In this document: positions 16,408-24,537 of the stretch, one piece after another
Layout: the number at the start of each line of letters is the position of its first letter
How positions within the stretch are numbered: position 1 is the first letter of the stretch
NCBI RefSeq assembly: GCF_900100275.1
Contig: NZ_FNET01000007.1
Location: forward strand, 248,001 to 312,000
Origin: Lentzea albidocapillata subsp. violacea
Lineage (GTDB): Bacteria; Actinomycetota; Actinomycetes; Mycobacteriales; Pseudonocardiaceae
Reading direction: 5' to 3'
DNA length: 64,000 nucleotides
Program-made: the position numbers and the translations under genes
The notes under the pieces: model-generated
What the model was told of the DNA's origin: nothing
Databases searched by the model: none
Seen by the model: only the letters and a program-made list of their open reading frames with translations

Positions 16408-17703
16408 ATGAACCGCCGCAAGATCATCGCAACGCTGGCGATCACCGCCGGCGTCGCGTTGCTCGCCACGACCGCGACCGCGCTGAGCCGCGGTGACGAC
16501 CCGCCGCCTGCCGGCCAGGGTGCCGCTGTCGTGCGCAGCGACGTGCAGCGCACCATCACCGCCGCCCAGGACCGGCTGCGGCGTGTCCCCGGCGACGCCG
16601 GCACGTGGGCACTGCTCGGCTCCGCCTACGTCGAGCAGGCTCGGATCACCGGCGACCCGGCCTACTACGGCAAGGCCCAGGGAGCGCTGGAGACGTCCCT
16701 GCGTCACCAGCCGGACGGAAACGGCCCTGCCCACCTGGGCCTCGGCGCCCTGGCCAACGCCCGGCACGACTTCGCCGCCGCCCGCGCACAGGCCGACCTC
16801 GCCCGGACCGCGTTGCCCGACACCGCCGAGGTCTACGGCGTGCTCGCCGACGCCCTCACCCAGCTCGGTGCGGCCGACGAGGCGCGAGCCGCCGTGCAGC
16901 GGATGCTCGACCTCGAACCCGGCGTGCCCGCGTTCACCCGCGCCGCCTACGACTTCGAACAACGCGGTGACGTCGACTCCGCCCGCCAGGCCCTCACCCG
17001 CGCACTCGACGCCTCCTCCTCGCCGGCCGGCACGGTGTTCTGCCGCTACCACCTCGGCGAACTGGCCTTCGACAACGGCGACCTCGACGAAGCCTCCGCC
17101 CAGTACGAGCGGGGCCTGCTGGTCGACCCACTCGACCCCGCCCTGCTGCAAGGACGCGCCAAGATCGCCGCCGCGCGAGGCAACCTGGACGACGCTCTCA
17201 CCGGCTACGCCGATCTGGTGGCACGCGTGCCCTCACCGCAGTACCTGCACGAGCACGCCGTTCTCCTGCGGGCAGCGGGCCGCACCGAGGACGCCGCCCG
17301 CCAGTTCGACCTCCTCGCCCAGCAGGAGCGGCTGCTCGCCGCCGCGGGCAGCACCGACGACCTGGCCGCCTCCGTCGCCGCCGCCGACCGCGGCGATCCC
17401 GCGACCGCACTGGCCGCGGCCGAACGCGAATGGAACCGCCGGCAGCACCCGCTCGTGGCGGACGCACTGGCGTGGGCGCTGCACCTCGCCGGACGTGACG
17501 CCGAGGCTCTCCCTTACGCCGACCGCGCCGCCGCCACCGGCTGGCGCAACGCGACGTTCGCCTACCACCGAGGCATGATCCTGCGCGCACTCGGCCGCAC
17601 CGCGGACGCAGCCGACGCGCTCGGCACGGCGCTGCGGACCAACCCGCACTTCTCACCCGTGGACGCCCCTGCCGCCCGAGCCGCGCTGGACGGCCTGAGG
17701 TGA
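16408..17703 (+). CDS. Membrane-anchored or secreted TPR-repeat protein
   Basis: A 431-residue protein with an N-terminal hydrophobic segment (residues ~5-24, signal peptide or anchor) followed by tetratricopeptide-like helical repeats rich in A-L-G-x-A and L-G-L-G-A-L-A patterns through the whole chain. TPR proteins act as assembly scaffolds; a partner is not evident. The ATG at 16408 with GGAG 7 nt upstream is chosen over a GTG at 16333 because the latter lies inside the 34-bp palindrome. The stop overlaps the next gene (GTGA), coupling it to the NicO transporter. Confidence 0.85.
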   Translation: MNRRKIIATLAITAGVALLATTATALSRGDDPPPAGQGAAVVRSDVQRTITAAQDRLRRVPGDAGTWALLGSAYVEQARITGDPAYYGKAQGALETSLRHQPDGNGPAHLGLGALANARHDFAAARAQADLARTALPDTAEVYGVLADALTQLGAADEARAAVQRMLDLEPGVPAFTRAAYDFEQRGDVDSARQALTRALDASSSPAGTVFCRYHLGELAFDNGDLDEASAQYERGLLVDPLDPALLQGRAKIAAARGNLDDALTGYADLVARVPSPQYLHEHAVLLRAAGRTEDAARQFDLLAQQERLLAAAGSTDDLAASVAAADRGDPATALAAAEREWNRRQHPLVADALAWALHLAGRDAEALPYADRAAATGWRNATFAYHRGMILRALGRTADAADALGTALRTNPHFSPVDAPAARAALDGLR

Positions 17704-19052
17704 AAGCACTGGCCGTGTTCGTCCTCGCCGCGCTGGCCATGCTGGCGCTCCCCGCGAGTGCGGGAGCCCACCCGCTGGGCAACTTCACCATCAACCACCA
17801 CCACGCGATCACCGTCCACCCCGACCGCGTCGACCTCGTCTCGGTCATCGACCTCGCCGAGATCCCGACCCTGCAGGAACAGCCCGCTCGCCAGAACGAC
17901 TACGCCGGCCGTGAGTGCGACAGCGTGCTCGACGCCGTTGATGTGACCGTCAACGGCACGCGCACGGCCGTGGCCCTCCGGTCGGCGTCGATCGAGTTCC
18001 CGCCCGGTGAAGCCGGACTGGCCACCACCCGCCTCACCTGCCGCCTCACCGCGCCCGCGGACCTCAGCTCCGCCGCCACCATCGACGTGCGCGACACCTA
18101 CCGGCCAGGCCGCGTGGGCTGGCACGAGATGACCGCCACCGGCGACGGCATCGCGCTGCTCGACCCGCCCGTGCCGGCGACGAGCGCCAGTGACGAGCTC
18201 CGCGCCTATCCCGACGACCTGCTGTCCGATCCCCTCGACATCCGCGCGGTCAGCCTGCGCGTCGAACCCGGCGCCACTACAGCCTCGGACACCGCCGCGG
18301 CCCAGGGCGGCAGCACGTTGCTCGGTACGGCCACCCGCGCCTTCACCGACTTCGCCGGCAAGCAGGACCTCACTCCGTTGATCGGCGTGCTCGCGGTGCT
18401 GCTGTCGCTGCTGCTCGGTGCGTCCCACGCCGCGTTGCCCGGACACGGCAAGACCGTCATCGCCGCCTACCTCGCGGGCCGTGACGGCACTGCACGTGAC
18501 GCTGTCGTCGTCGGCGCCACCGTCACCCTCACCCACACCCTCGGCGTGCTGCTCATAGGCCTGGCGATCAGCGTCTCCAGCGCCTTTGCCGGCGAGTCCC
18601 TGCTGCAGGTCCTCGGCGTCGCCAGCGGCGTACTCGTCACCGCCATCGGGGCGTTCCTGCTGCGCTCCGCGCTGCAGCGGCAACCCGTCGCCGTAGGGCA
18701 TGGGCACGGCCACGGACATGGACATGGCCACGGGCATGGGCACCGTGTGGGTCGTGGCGGTCTGATCGGTATGGGCGTGGCGGGCGGCCTGGTGCCCAGC
18801 CCGTCGGCACTGGTCGTGTTGCTCGGTGCGATCGCCCTGGGCCGCACCTGGTTCGGTGTCCTGCTCGTCGTCGGCTATGGCCTCGGCATGGCCGCCACGC
18901 TCACCGCCGTCGGCCTGCTCCTGGTCCGCCTGCGCGACCGGCTGGCCGCCGTCGAACGCTTCCGAGACCGCTTCACCGCCCTGCCCGCGATCACCGCTGG
19001 GCTCGTCCTCGTCGTCGGCCTCGGACTCACCGCCCGAGCCCTGTTCGAATAG
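17700..19052 (+). CDS. NicO/RcnA-type nickel/cobalt transporter with extracytoplasmic N-terminus
   Basis: A 450-residue protein: signal peptide (1-23, ending A-G-A-H-P), a ~190-residue extracytoplasmic domain with G-N-F-T-I-N and several His residues, then six or more membrane helices with the NicO motifs H-A-A-L-P-G-H-G-K-T and T-L-T-H-T-L-G. Between helices three and four is a run of eight His-Gly dipeptides (DNA about 18697-18744), typical of Ni2+/Co2+ handling. The family includes exporters (RcnA) and importers; the direction here is not decidable. It starts with GTG overlapping the TPR gene. Confidence 0.88.
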   Translation: MKALAVFVLAALAMLALPASAGAHPLGNFTINHHHAITVHPDRVDLVSVIDLAEIPTLQEQPARQNDYAGRECDSVLDAVDVTVNGTRTAVALRSASIEFPPGEAGLATTRLTCRLTAPADLSSAATIDVRDTYRPGRVGWHEMTATGDGIALLDPPVPATSASDELRAYPDDLLSDPLDIRAVSLRVEPGATTASDTAAAQGGSTLLGTATRAFTDFAGKQDLTPLIGVLAVLLSLLLGASHAALPGHGKTVIAAYLAGRDGTARDAVVVGATVTLTHTLGVLLIGLAISVSSAFAGESLLQVLGVASGVLVTAIGAFLLRSALQRQPVAVGHGHGHGHGHGHGHGHRVGRGGLIGMGVAGGLVPSPSALVVLLGAIALGRTWFGVLLVVGYGLGMAATLTAVGLLLVRLRDRLAAVERFRDRFTALPAITAGLVLVVGLGLTARALFE

Positions 19053-19060
19053 GAGGCGCG

Positions 19061-19384
19061 ATGCGCGTCCCGATCCTGCTCCTGTGCGCCGCCACCGTTC
19101 TGGTCGCCTGCACCGGCACTCCCGACCCCGGACCGGTCTTCGACAACGAGAACGGCTCCGACCTCACCTGCCTGCGCCACCAAACCCAGCCGCCGGGCCC
19201 TCGCTACACCGACGAAGCGATGCGCAGCACCGGCGAAACCCTGTCGCTGTTGCGCTACTACACCGCGCACGGCCGCAAGCCCTTCTGCGACGGCCAGGCG
19301 TCCACCGACGTCGACAAACAGTGGGCCCAGCTCTACGTGACACTCGGCGCCGACCGCGCCAACGTGACCGCGTTGCTCGGCTGA
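19061..19384 (+). CDS. Small lipoprotein of the NicO cluster
   Basis: A 107-residue protein with a lipobox L-V-A-C (Cys 17). The mature part is short, with three Cys and a few His, and matches no family I recognise. AGGAGG is 4-9 nt before the ATG. It lies 8 bp after the NicO transporter and probably ends that operon; a metal-related role is inferred only from position. Confidence 0.7.
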   Translation: MRVPILLLCAATVLVACTGTPDPGPVFDNENGSDLTCLRHQTQPPGPRYTDEAMRSTGETLSLLRYYTAHGRKPFCDGQASTDVDKQWAQLYVTLGADRANVTALLG

Positions 19385-19414
19385 GTACCTCGTCGATGTG
19401 ACGCGCGCCTCACC

Positions 19415-19440
19415 CATCCGAGTGGGCCTCGGCTCCGAAT
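19415..19440 (+). promoter_or_regulatory. SigK-type promoter
   Basis: CATCC (19415-19419) and CCGAAT (19435-19440) are separated by 15 bp. These are the -35 and -10 elements known for M. tuberculosis SigK promoters (usual spacer 16-17). The position 33 bp before the sigma gene suggests autoregulation. Confidence 0.6.
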
Positions 19441-19472
19441 AACCGTTCGGTCAGGTGACGAAGAGGAGCGCG

Positions 19473-20078
19473 ATGCGGGAACGAGATCAGGCGCAGTCGA
19501 CCCTCCCGCGTGGTTCGGCGGACCACGGGGAGCCGGTGGGCGTGGAGGACCTGTTGCTGCGGGTGGCACGTGGTGACGAGACGGCGTTCGAGCAGCTGTA
19601 CGACCAGGTGTCGGGCATGGTCTTCGGGCTCGCGCGCCGGGTGCTGCGTGATCAGGCGCAGTCCGAGGAGGTGTTCCAGGAGGTCATGCTCGAGGTGTGG
19701 CGGACCGCCAGCCGGTTCGATCCGGACCGCGGCAAGGCCACGACCTGGATCCTCACCATGACGCACCGGCGTGCGGTCGACCGGGTGCGGTCCGCGCAGG
19801 CGGCGGCCAACCGGGACGAACGGGTCGCTCAGATGGGCGTGACGACTCCGTTCGACGAGGTCGTCGAACAGGTCACGGAACGCCTGGAACAGCGCAAGGT
19901 CCGGCGGTGCCTGTCGTCGCTGACCGATCTGCAGCGCGAGTCCGTGCTGCTGGCCTACTACCAGGGCTACAGCTATCCGGAGGTGTCCAGCCTGCTCGGC
20001 GTTCCGCTGGGCACGGTGAAGACCCGGATGCGCGACGGCCTGATCAGACTCAGGGACTGCTTGGGGGTGACGGTATGA
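19473..20078 (+). CDS. sigK: ECF RNA polymerase sigma factor, SigK-like
   Basis: A 201-residue ECF sigma factor. Region 2 (D-E-T-A-F-E-Q-L-Y to W-I-L-T-M-T-H-R-R-A-V-D) and region 4 (L-S-S-L-T-D-L-Q-R-E-S-V-L-L-A-Y-Y-Q-G-Y-S-Y-P-E-V) are complete, and the L-G-V-P-L-G-T-V-K-T-R-M turn is typical. The ATG at 19473 follows GAGGAG; a GTG at 19455 lacks a ribosome-binding site. The anti-sigma gene overlaps the stop by 4 nt. The SigK assignment rests on the RskA-like partner, the CCGAAT promoter and the nearby dipZ remnant, since dipZ belongs to the SigK regulon in mycobacteria. Confidence 0.9.
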   Translation: MRERDQAQSTLPRGSADHGEPVGVEDLLLRVARGDETAFEQLYDQVSGMVFGLARRVLRDQAQSEEVFQEVMLEVWRTASRFDPDRGKATTWILTMTHRRAVDRVRSAQAAANRDERVAQMGVTTPFDEVVEQVTERLEQRKVRRCLSSLTDLQRESVLLAYYQGYSYPEVSSLLGVPLGTVKTRMRDGLIRLRDCLGVTV

Positions 20079-20812
20079 GCTCGTCGTCAGATCTGCACAC
20101 GCTGACTGGCGTTTATGCGATGAACGCCTTGTCCGACTCCGAACGCGCGGAGTTCGAAGCACACCTGCCGCGCTGTCCGTCGTGCGCCCAGGAAGTCGCC
20201 GAGCTGCAGGCCACCGCGGCCTCCCTCGGCACGGCGGCGGAGGTCGCCCCGCCGGCGCGACTGCGGGCACAGGTGCTGACGGGCGTCCAGGCCACGCGTC
20301 AGTTGCCGCCGGAGGCCACTGCTCCGGAAGCGGCTGTGTTCGTGCTCCCCACGCGGAACCGGTGGCTGGTCCGCACAAGCGTGCTCGCCGCTGCCGCCAG
20401 TGTGCTCGTCGCCGTCGTGGTCGGCGTTCAGGCCGTGCAGGCCCGCAGTGAGCTCGACGCGTTGGGTCAGTCGGCGGCCGGGAACAGCCAGGTTCTGGAT
20501 CTGCTGAGAGCTCCCGACGCGAAGCTGCTGAGCGACTCGGGAACCGACGGCGGCCACGGAACCGTCGTGATGTCGCCGAGCCGCGGCAAGGCGGCGTTCC
20601 TCGCCGACGGGTTGCCGTCGCTGCCCGCGGACCGCGCGTACCAGCTGTGGGTCGTCGGACCGGATGGGCCGCGCTCGGCCGGGCTGCTGCAGGACAAGCC
20701 CGTGCTGGCCGACGACTTGGCTGATGCGCGGGCGTTCGCGTTGACCGTAGAACCGGACGGTGGCTCACGCGCCCCTACGACGACCCCGGTCGTCGCGATC
20801 TCCATGGCCTGA
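20075..20812 (+). CDS. rskA: RskA-like anti-sigma-K factor
   Basis: A 245-residue protein: cytoplasmic ZAS-type domain with H-L-P-R-C-P-S-C (zinc-binding H-x3-C-x2-C), one membrane helix near 105-125, and an extracytoplasmic RskA domain with G-L-P-S-L-P-A-D-R-A-Y-Q-L-W-V-V. It would hold SigK inactive until proteolysis releases it. The start codon lies in the sigK stop (ATGA), ensuring matched synthesis. Confidence 0.92.
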   Translation: MSSSSDLHTLTGVYAMNALSDSERAEFEAHLPRCPSCAQEVAELQATAASLGTAAEVAPPARLRAQVLTGVQATRQLPPEATAPEAAVFVLPTRNRWLVRTSVLAAAASVLVAVVVGVQAVQARSELDALGQSAAGNSQVLDLLRAPDAKLLSDSGTDGGHGTVVMSPSRGKAAFLADGLPSLPADRAYQLWVVGPDGPRSAGLLQDKPVLADDLADARAFALTVEPDGGSRAPTTTPVVAISMA

Positions 20813-20881
20813 CCCGCACACGACGCGACCCTGGCGGCCTGGTGGCTGCCGGGGTCGCGTCGTCTCCGCCGGTGTTCCTGA

Positions 20882-21091
20882 TCATCCGAAGGTGAAGGAG
20901 AAGGCCTGGACGCCGGGCCGAGGGTTGCGGTGAGCGAGCCGCCCTGGATCGTCGGTGTGGCGAGGAGCCGGTAGGAGTTCGGGGTGCCGCCGACCTCGAC
21001 GGTCCTGGTCTGCCCGTTGTCCTGGATCGTGACGGTTCCCTTGCCGGACAACACCATCCGGACTTCCCTGGCGCGGTTTCCGGAGTTCTCA
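20882..21091 (-). pseudogene. Frameshifted C-terminal remnant of a DipZ-like protein
   Basis: The minus-strand frame gives about 60 residues resembling the end of actinobacterial DipZ (thioredoxin-like redox protein of the SigK regulon): V-R-M-V-L-S-G-K-G-T-V-T, then P-N-S-Y-R-L, then G-S-L-T-A-T-L-G-P. At about 20915 the frame changes. Adding one base restores G-V-Q-A-F-S-F-T-F-G and an immediate TGA (20884-20882), the expected DipZ C-terminus. The rest of the gene is missing. It overlaps the stop of the TrkA-N gene by 3 nt. Confidence 0.6.
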
Positions 21092-21478
21092 CGTCTGCCG
21101 GTCGTCCAGTTGCCGCAGGTGGATGCTCACGATCCCGTCAGAGGTGAAGATCGTGTGGTTCTCCGGCTCGCGGATGATGGCCACGATCACGGTGTCGGGG
21201 TTCAGCGGCCGTACCGCTCTCGTGATCAGGAAGGCGTTGAGGTCGTCCGGGACCGCGATGATGACGCGGTCGGCGATGTCTGCGGCGGCTTCGTCCAGCG
21301 CGCATCGGTCCCGCCCGTCCCCCAGGACCGCGGTGGCGCCGTTGGCCGAGGCCTCGGCGACGGCGAGGTAGTCGGTGTCGAGGACGGTCAGCCTTGCGTC
21401 CGGCTGCGATGCCAGCACCGAGTTCAGCGCGCGGCGTCCGGCATCGCCATATCCGATGACGAGGATGTGATCGGTCAC
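21089..21478 (-). CDS. Stand-alone TrkA-N (RCK_N) nucleotide-binding protein
   Basis: A 129-residue Rossmann domain: G-Y-G-D-A-G near the start, D-T-D at the end of strand 2, V-L-G-D-G-R and I-I-A-V-P-D-D. These are marks of the NAD(H)/nucleotide-binding RCK_N domain of K+ channels and transporters. No membrane part or RCK_C domain is attached, so it is either a soluble regulatory subunit or the remaining half of a K+ channel gene. It begins with GTG and has no clear ribosome-binding site. The dipZ remnant follows immediately. Confidence 0.75.
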   Translation of the reverse strand: MTDHILVIGYGDAGRRALNSVLASQPDARLTVLDTDYLAVAEASANGATAVLGDGRDRCALDEAAADIADRVIIAVPDDLNAFLITRAVRPLNPDTVIVAIIREPENHTIFTSDGIVSIHLRQLDDRQT

Positions 21479-21520
21479 GACCGGGATTCGGTGTGCCGCT
21501 CGAGCTGGATTGCGTCCGAT

Positions 21521-22240
21521 TCAGCGAAGAACGATGGTGAGGACCGGAGACCCGGTCGGGCTCGGTGATCCACCAATAGGCTCCACCGTGAGAACGGCCT
21601 CGCCGATTCCGTTGATCCCGCTCACGAGCAGCGACGTCACGTCGCCCGCCGGACGCATGGTGCCCGCGGATCGTGGACCTTGGCCGTCCACCAGCCACAG
21701 CTGGTAGACCCGGTCACGCGGCAACGTGCGCAGGCCGTCTGCCAGGAAGAGCATCTCGTTGCGGCTAGGCGAGATCGCGGCGGTACCCGCCTGACCTTCC
21801 GCGCTGACGAGTCGCAGATCCGGCGCCGCCAGCAGATCACCGACGTGAGTACGCGCGGACACGGCCATCGGGGTCAGCGTCGAGGTGGTCAGTGCGCCGT
21901 GCACACCGGCCACCGCCGCGGCGGCCACACAGGCAGCGGAGATGAGGGCCGCCGCGCGCCGGAAACCTTGACGCCGTGAGAAAACCGCGACGTTCTCCGA
22001 GGCCGGCGGCACCTGCCGCACGTGCCGGATCGCGGCCAGTACCTGTGGCCGCAGGGAGTTCGGCTGCACGTGGTCGACGGCGTTGCCGAGGCGGGCCGCG
22101 GTCTCCCTCAGTTCGGCCGCTTCGTCCGCACAACCCCGGCACCTGTCCAGGTGTGCTTCGAACTCGGCTCGCTCGGCGTCGAGCAGCGCGCCGAGTGCGT
22201 GGGCACCGGTCAGCAGGTGCGGGTTGATCGCACGCGTCAT
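21521..22240 (-). CDS. Second RskA-like anti-sigma factor (orphan)
   Basis: A 239-residue paralogue of the rskA product: H-L-D-R-C-R-G-C zinc motif near residue 30, a membrane helix near 110-125, and an extracytoplasmic RskA domain with D-G-L-R-T-L-P-R-D-R-V-Y-Q-L-W-L-V. No sigma gene adjoins it. It may bind SigK or a distant ECF factor, or remain from a duplication of the sigK-rskA pair. The ATG at 22240 aligns with the rskA N-terminus; a start at 22309 would add 23 residues without support. Confidence 0.85.
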   Translation of the reverse strand: MTRAINPHLLTGAHALGALLDAERAEFEAHLDRCRGCADEAAELRETAARLGNAVDHVQPNSLRPQVLAAIRHVRQVPPASENVAVFSRRQGFRRAAALISAACVAAAAVAGVHGALTTSTLTPMAVSARTHVGDLLAAPDLRLVSAEGQAGTAAISPSRNEMLFLADGLRTLPRDRVYQLWLVDGQGPRSAGTMRPAGDVTSLLVSGINGIGEAVLTVEPIGGSPSPTGSPVLTIVLR

Positions 22241-22384
22241 TCCCGGTTTCACACCTGTACTTCGAAGCCGGTCGATGGACGGATTGCTGCATGCCGCGAG
22301 TGCCCGCACACGAGGTTTGACGCCTGGACCGGACGGGTATCAGCCATGACGCGGTTACACCCCACTGCAGGAAAGAGCGACGGC

Positions 22385-22741
22385 ATGTCGAAGCTCGATC
22401 CGAACCTGATCGCCACCGTGACGACCGTCGACACCGGCCATGCGACGGTGGTGTCGATCGCGGGCGAGGTCGACATGACCACCGAGCTGTTGGTCTGGAC
22501 TGAGATCCAGGCTCAGCTCGCCACCCCTCGCCGGTTGCTCATCCTCGACCTCACCGGTGTCGCCTTCATGGCATCGGCAGGGCTGCGCATGCTCCTCCAG
22601 TCACAGAACGCCGCCGCCCGACTGGGGACGCGGCTGGCGATCGTCCCGAGTGCGCCCGTACGCCGGCCGCTCGCGGTCGCGGGGATCGACCGCGTGCTCG
22701 ACCTGTACCCGGATGTGCCGAGCGTGCCGCGGACCGCGTGA
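22385..22741 (+). CDS. STAS-domain anti-sigma factor antagonist
   Basis: An 118-residue single STAS domain. The switch segment is D-L-T-G-V-A-F-M-A-S-A-G-L-R-M-L, with Ser in the position that is phosphorylated by anti-sigma kinases in SpoIIAA/RsbV proteins. It would release an alternative sigma factor from its anti-sigma partner. The ATG at 22385 has AGGAAAGAG upstream; ATG at 22346 is less likely. No kinase-type anti-sigma gene is nearby; the adjacent divergent anti-sigma factor is of another (ZAS) type. Confidence 0.85.
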   Translation: MSKLDPNLIATVTTVDTGHATVVSIAGEVDMTTELLVWTEIQAQLATPRRLLILDLTGVAFMASAGLRMLLQSQNAAARLGTRLAIVPSAPVRRPLAVAGIDRVLDLYPDVPSVPRTA

Positions 22742-22830
22742 GTAGGCCTTGTCGCCCGGAACGGCGAACTTGCGCACTCGCTTGGGTGTCGTTCGTTCGT
22801 GCCGGCGGGGACATTCGTATCGTGCGGTGA

Positions 22831-23559
22831 GTGGGCAGTGAACGGGCGGCCGGCCAGGAGCCGACAGGGCTGGGCATCGAGATGCTCCCTGTCGCGATGG
22901 CGGGCTTGCGCGCCGAGCTCAGCGAGGCTCGCGGGCTGGCCCGCGAGCTGGCCGGGATGACACCGGCACAGGCAGACAGCGCATGGTGCGATCAGCTCGA
23001 GGACGAGTACCAGGACGTCGGTGCCGCGCACGCGGAGATGGTGCGTCAGCTGGCGCGGTGGCGCCTCGATCACCCGCATGCTCCGGGCCTGGACGAGCTG
23101 GCCGAACTCGTCGCCGACGTGGAGCCCGTCCGTCATGCTTTGCTGCGACAGCTCGCGCTGCTGCGTTGCGCGCGGGGCACGAGCGGAACCCGTGTCCTGC
23201 CGGGCAGGCCGCCGGCGACACTGATCCGGGACGAGCCGCAGTGGACGTACTCTCCTGACTGCGCGCCACGTGCGCTGCACGTCTGGCGTGAGGGCGACAC
23301 ACACCTCGTGGCCATCGTTGCCACCGAATCACCCGAGGGCGGCGTACCCGTCGACGCTGTCGCCGCACGGCTGCGGGCCGAGTATCCGGACAGCGAGATC
23401 GAGCTGTTCGCGTGGACGCCGAGTGCTGTTCCCGGCGGCGGCGACCGCTTCGACCGCTTCGACCGGGAGAACCCGCCCACCGCCGAGCAGGTGTGCACCC
23501 ATGACGTGATCGACCGGCTCGGTGCCGGTCACCGGTATCGCTGTCGCTGCCAGAGCTGA
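22831..23559 (+). CDS. Conserved hypothetical protein, alpha-helical N-terminus
   Basis: I do not recognise this 242-residue protein. The first half is rich in Glu, Leu and Ala and probably helical (a possible short coiled coil); the second half is mixed, with a W-x-Y-S and a repeated F-D-R-F-D-R, and ends in R-C-R-C. No signal peptide or membrane helix. Codon use is typical of the window. The GTG at 22831 has no strong ribosome-binding site, so the start is uncertain. Confidence 0.6.
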   Translation: MGSERAAGQEPTGLGIEMLPVAMAGLRAELSEARGLARELAGMTPAQADSAWCDQLEDEYQDVGAAHAEMVRQLARWRLDHPHAPGLDELAELVADVEPVRHALLRQLALLRCARGTSGTRVLPGRPPATLIRDEPQWTYSPDCAPRALHVWREGDTHLVAIVATESPEGGVPVDAVAARLRAEYPDSEIELFAWTPSAVPGGGDRFDRFDRENPPTAEQVCTHDVIDRLGAGHRYRCRCQS

Positions 23560-23601
23560 CCCACGATGTTTGGTCGTGCTGCCGACGGGTACGGCTGTGG
23601 C

Positions 23602-23946
23602 ATGACCAGAACTCGCTGCCACGCCGAGGGTGCCGAAGTGACGCTGCGCTCCAAGAAGATGGTGCTCGACTTCACCGGCGACTGCGACGGCGCGGGATCC
23701 GCCGGGATCCGCTTGGCCGCCGAGCTTCCGGACGCGGGTGGTGCCGAGGACGGCGGAACGGTTGTGCTGGAACAGAATGCCGCGACGATCACCCAGCCAG
23801 GTGGTGAGATCCGCTTGACCGCACGGGAACCGCTGCGCTGGGACGACGGGCCGGTCGACGTCGAGTTCGTTCTGCCGGAGAGTCCTGAGTCCACGGTGCT
23901 CACCGTCCGCGGGCTCGTGGTCCGGCTGGAGCCTGCCGGCAGTTGA
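23602..23946 (+). CDS. Hypothetical small beta-rich protein
   Basis: A 114-residue protein with no family I recognise. It alternates short hydrophobic and charged segments (V-T-L-R-S, L-T-V-R-G-L-V-V-R-L) suggesting a small beta domain, and has no signal or membrane helix. The ATG at 23602 is chosen because the 12 residues encoded upstream (from 23566) look non-conserved. It follows the previous unknown gene by 42 bp on the same strand. Confidence 0.55.
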   Translation: MTRTRCHAEGAEVTLRSKKMVLDFTGDCDGAGSAGIRLAAELPDAGGAEDGGTVVLEQNAATITQPGGEIRLTAREPLRWDDGPVDVEFVLPESPESTVLTVRGLVVRLEPAGS

Positions 23947-24001
23947 GCGCCGGAGGTGGGCACTCCGGTTTGGCCACCCGCGCAGCGGCAACACCTTTGC
24001 C

Positions 24002-24499
24002 ATGTCGATCGCGGAGTCCTTCGAACGTACCCAGCTCGCCTACGCGGACGGCGAACGACGCCCGCTGTTCGGTTACCTGGCATCGTTGTGCTCGTACGGC
24101 GCTCTGGTGGGTGTCGCCACGGCGGTCGGCCGGCACCGGGGGACACGGCTGCCGCAGCGGTTCACTCCCGACGACATCATCCTGCTGGCTTTGGCCACCC
24201 ACAAGTCGAGCATGCTGCTCACCAAGTCATCGATCACCAGTGTGCTGCGAGCGCCGTTCACCCGCTTTGAGGAGCCCGCCGGTGCGTCCGAGGTCAAGGA
24301 GACCGTGCGCGGCCACGGCGTCCGCCACGCCGTCGGCGAGCTGGTGACCTGTCCGTTCTGCTCCGGCGTCTGGATCGCGGGCGCTCTCACCGCGGGTCTG
24401 GTGCTCGCGCCGAGGGCCACCCGCCTGGTCACGACCGCCCTGTCCGCCGTCGCCGTCTCGGACTGGTTGCACCTCGCCTACGACGCCGCCAGGAAGTAG
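24002..24499 (+). CDS. DUF1360 family membrane protein
   Basis: A 165-residue protein matching the DUF1360 pattern: a membrane segment near 22-40, a central [10 protein letters not shown] stretch, [13 protein letters not shown] in the second half, and two C-terminal membrane helices. The C-P-F-C motif suggests redox or metal function, but the family role is unknown to me. It ends 16 bp before the Zur box of the next gene. Confidence 0.8.
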   Translation: MSIAESFERTQLAYADGERRPLFGYLASLCSYGALVGVATAVGRHRGTRLPQRFTPDDIILLALATHKSSMLLTKSSITSVLRAPFTRFEEPAGASEVKETVRGHGVRHAVGELVTCPFCSGVWIAGALTAGLVLAPRATRLVTTALSAVAVSDWLHLAYDAARK

Positions 24500-24515
24500 C
24501 CGTCACGTTCGACCC

Positions 24516-24536
24516 TGAATATGATTATCATGTCCA
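24516..24536 (+). promoter_or_regulatory. Zur box overlapping the CobW promoter
   Basis: The 21-bp imperfect dyad is centred on ATGATTATCAT (24521-24531), close to the actinobacterial Zur operator. An excellent -10 hexamer TATGAT (24520-24525) lies inside it, so zinc-loaded Zur would block transcription. The ATG follows at 24538, leaving an mRNA leader of only a few bases. Confidence 0.75.
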
Positions 24537-24537
24537 T

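Noticed and set aside
18697-18744. Tandem repeat that might be a CRISPR or VNTR
   Set aside because: It is an in-frame run of His-Gly codons with varied third bases inside the NicO gene, typical of metal-binding loops; no spacer structure.
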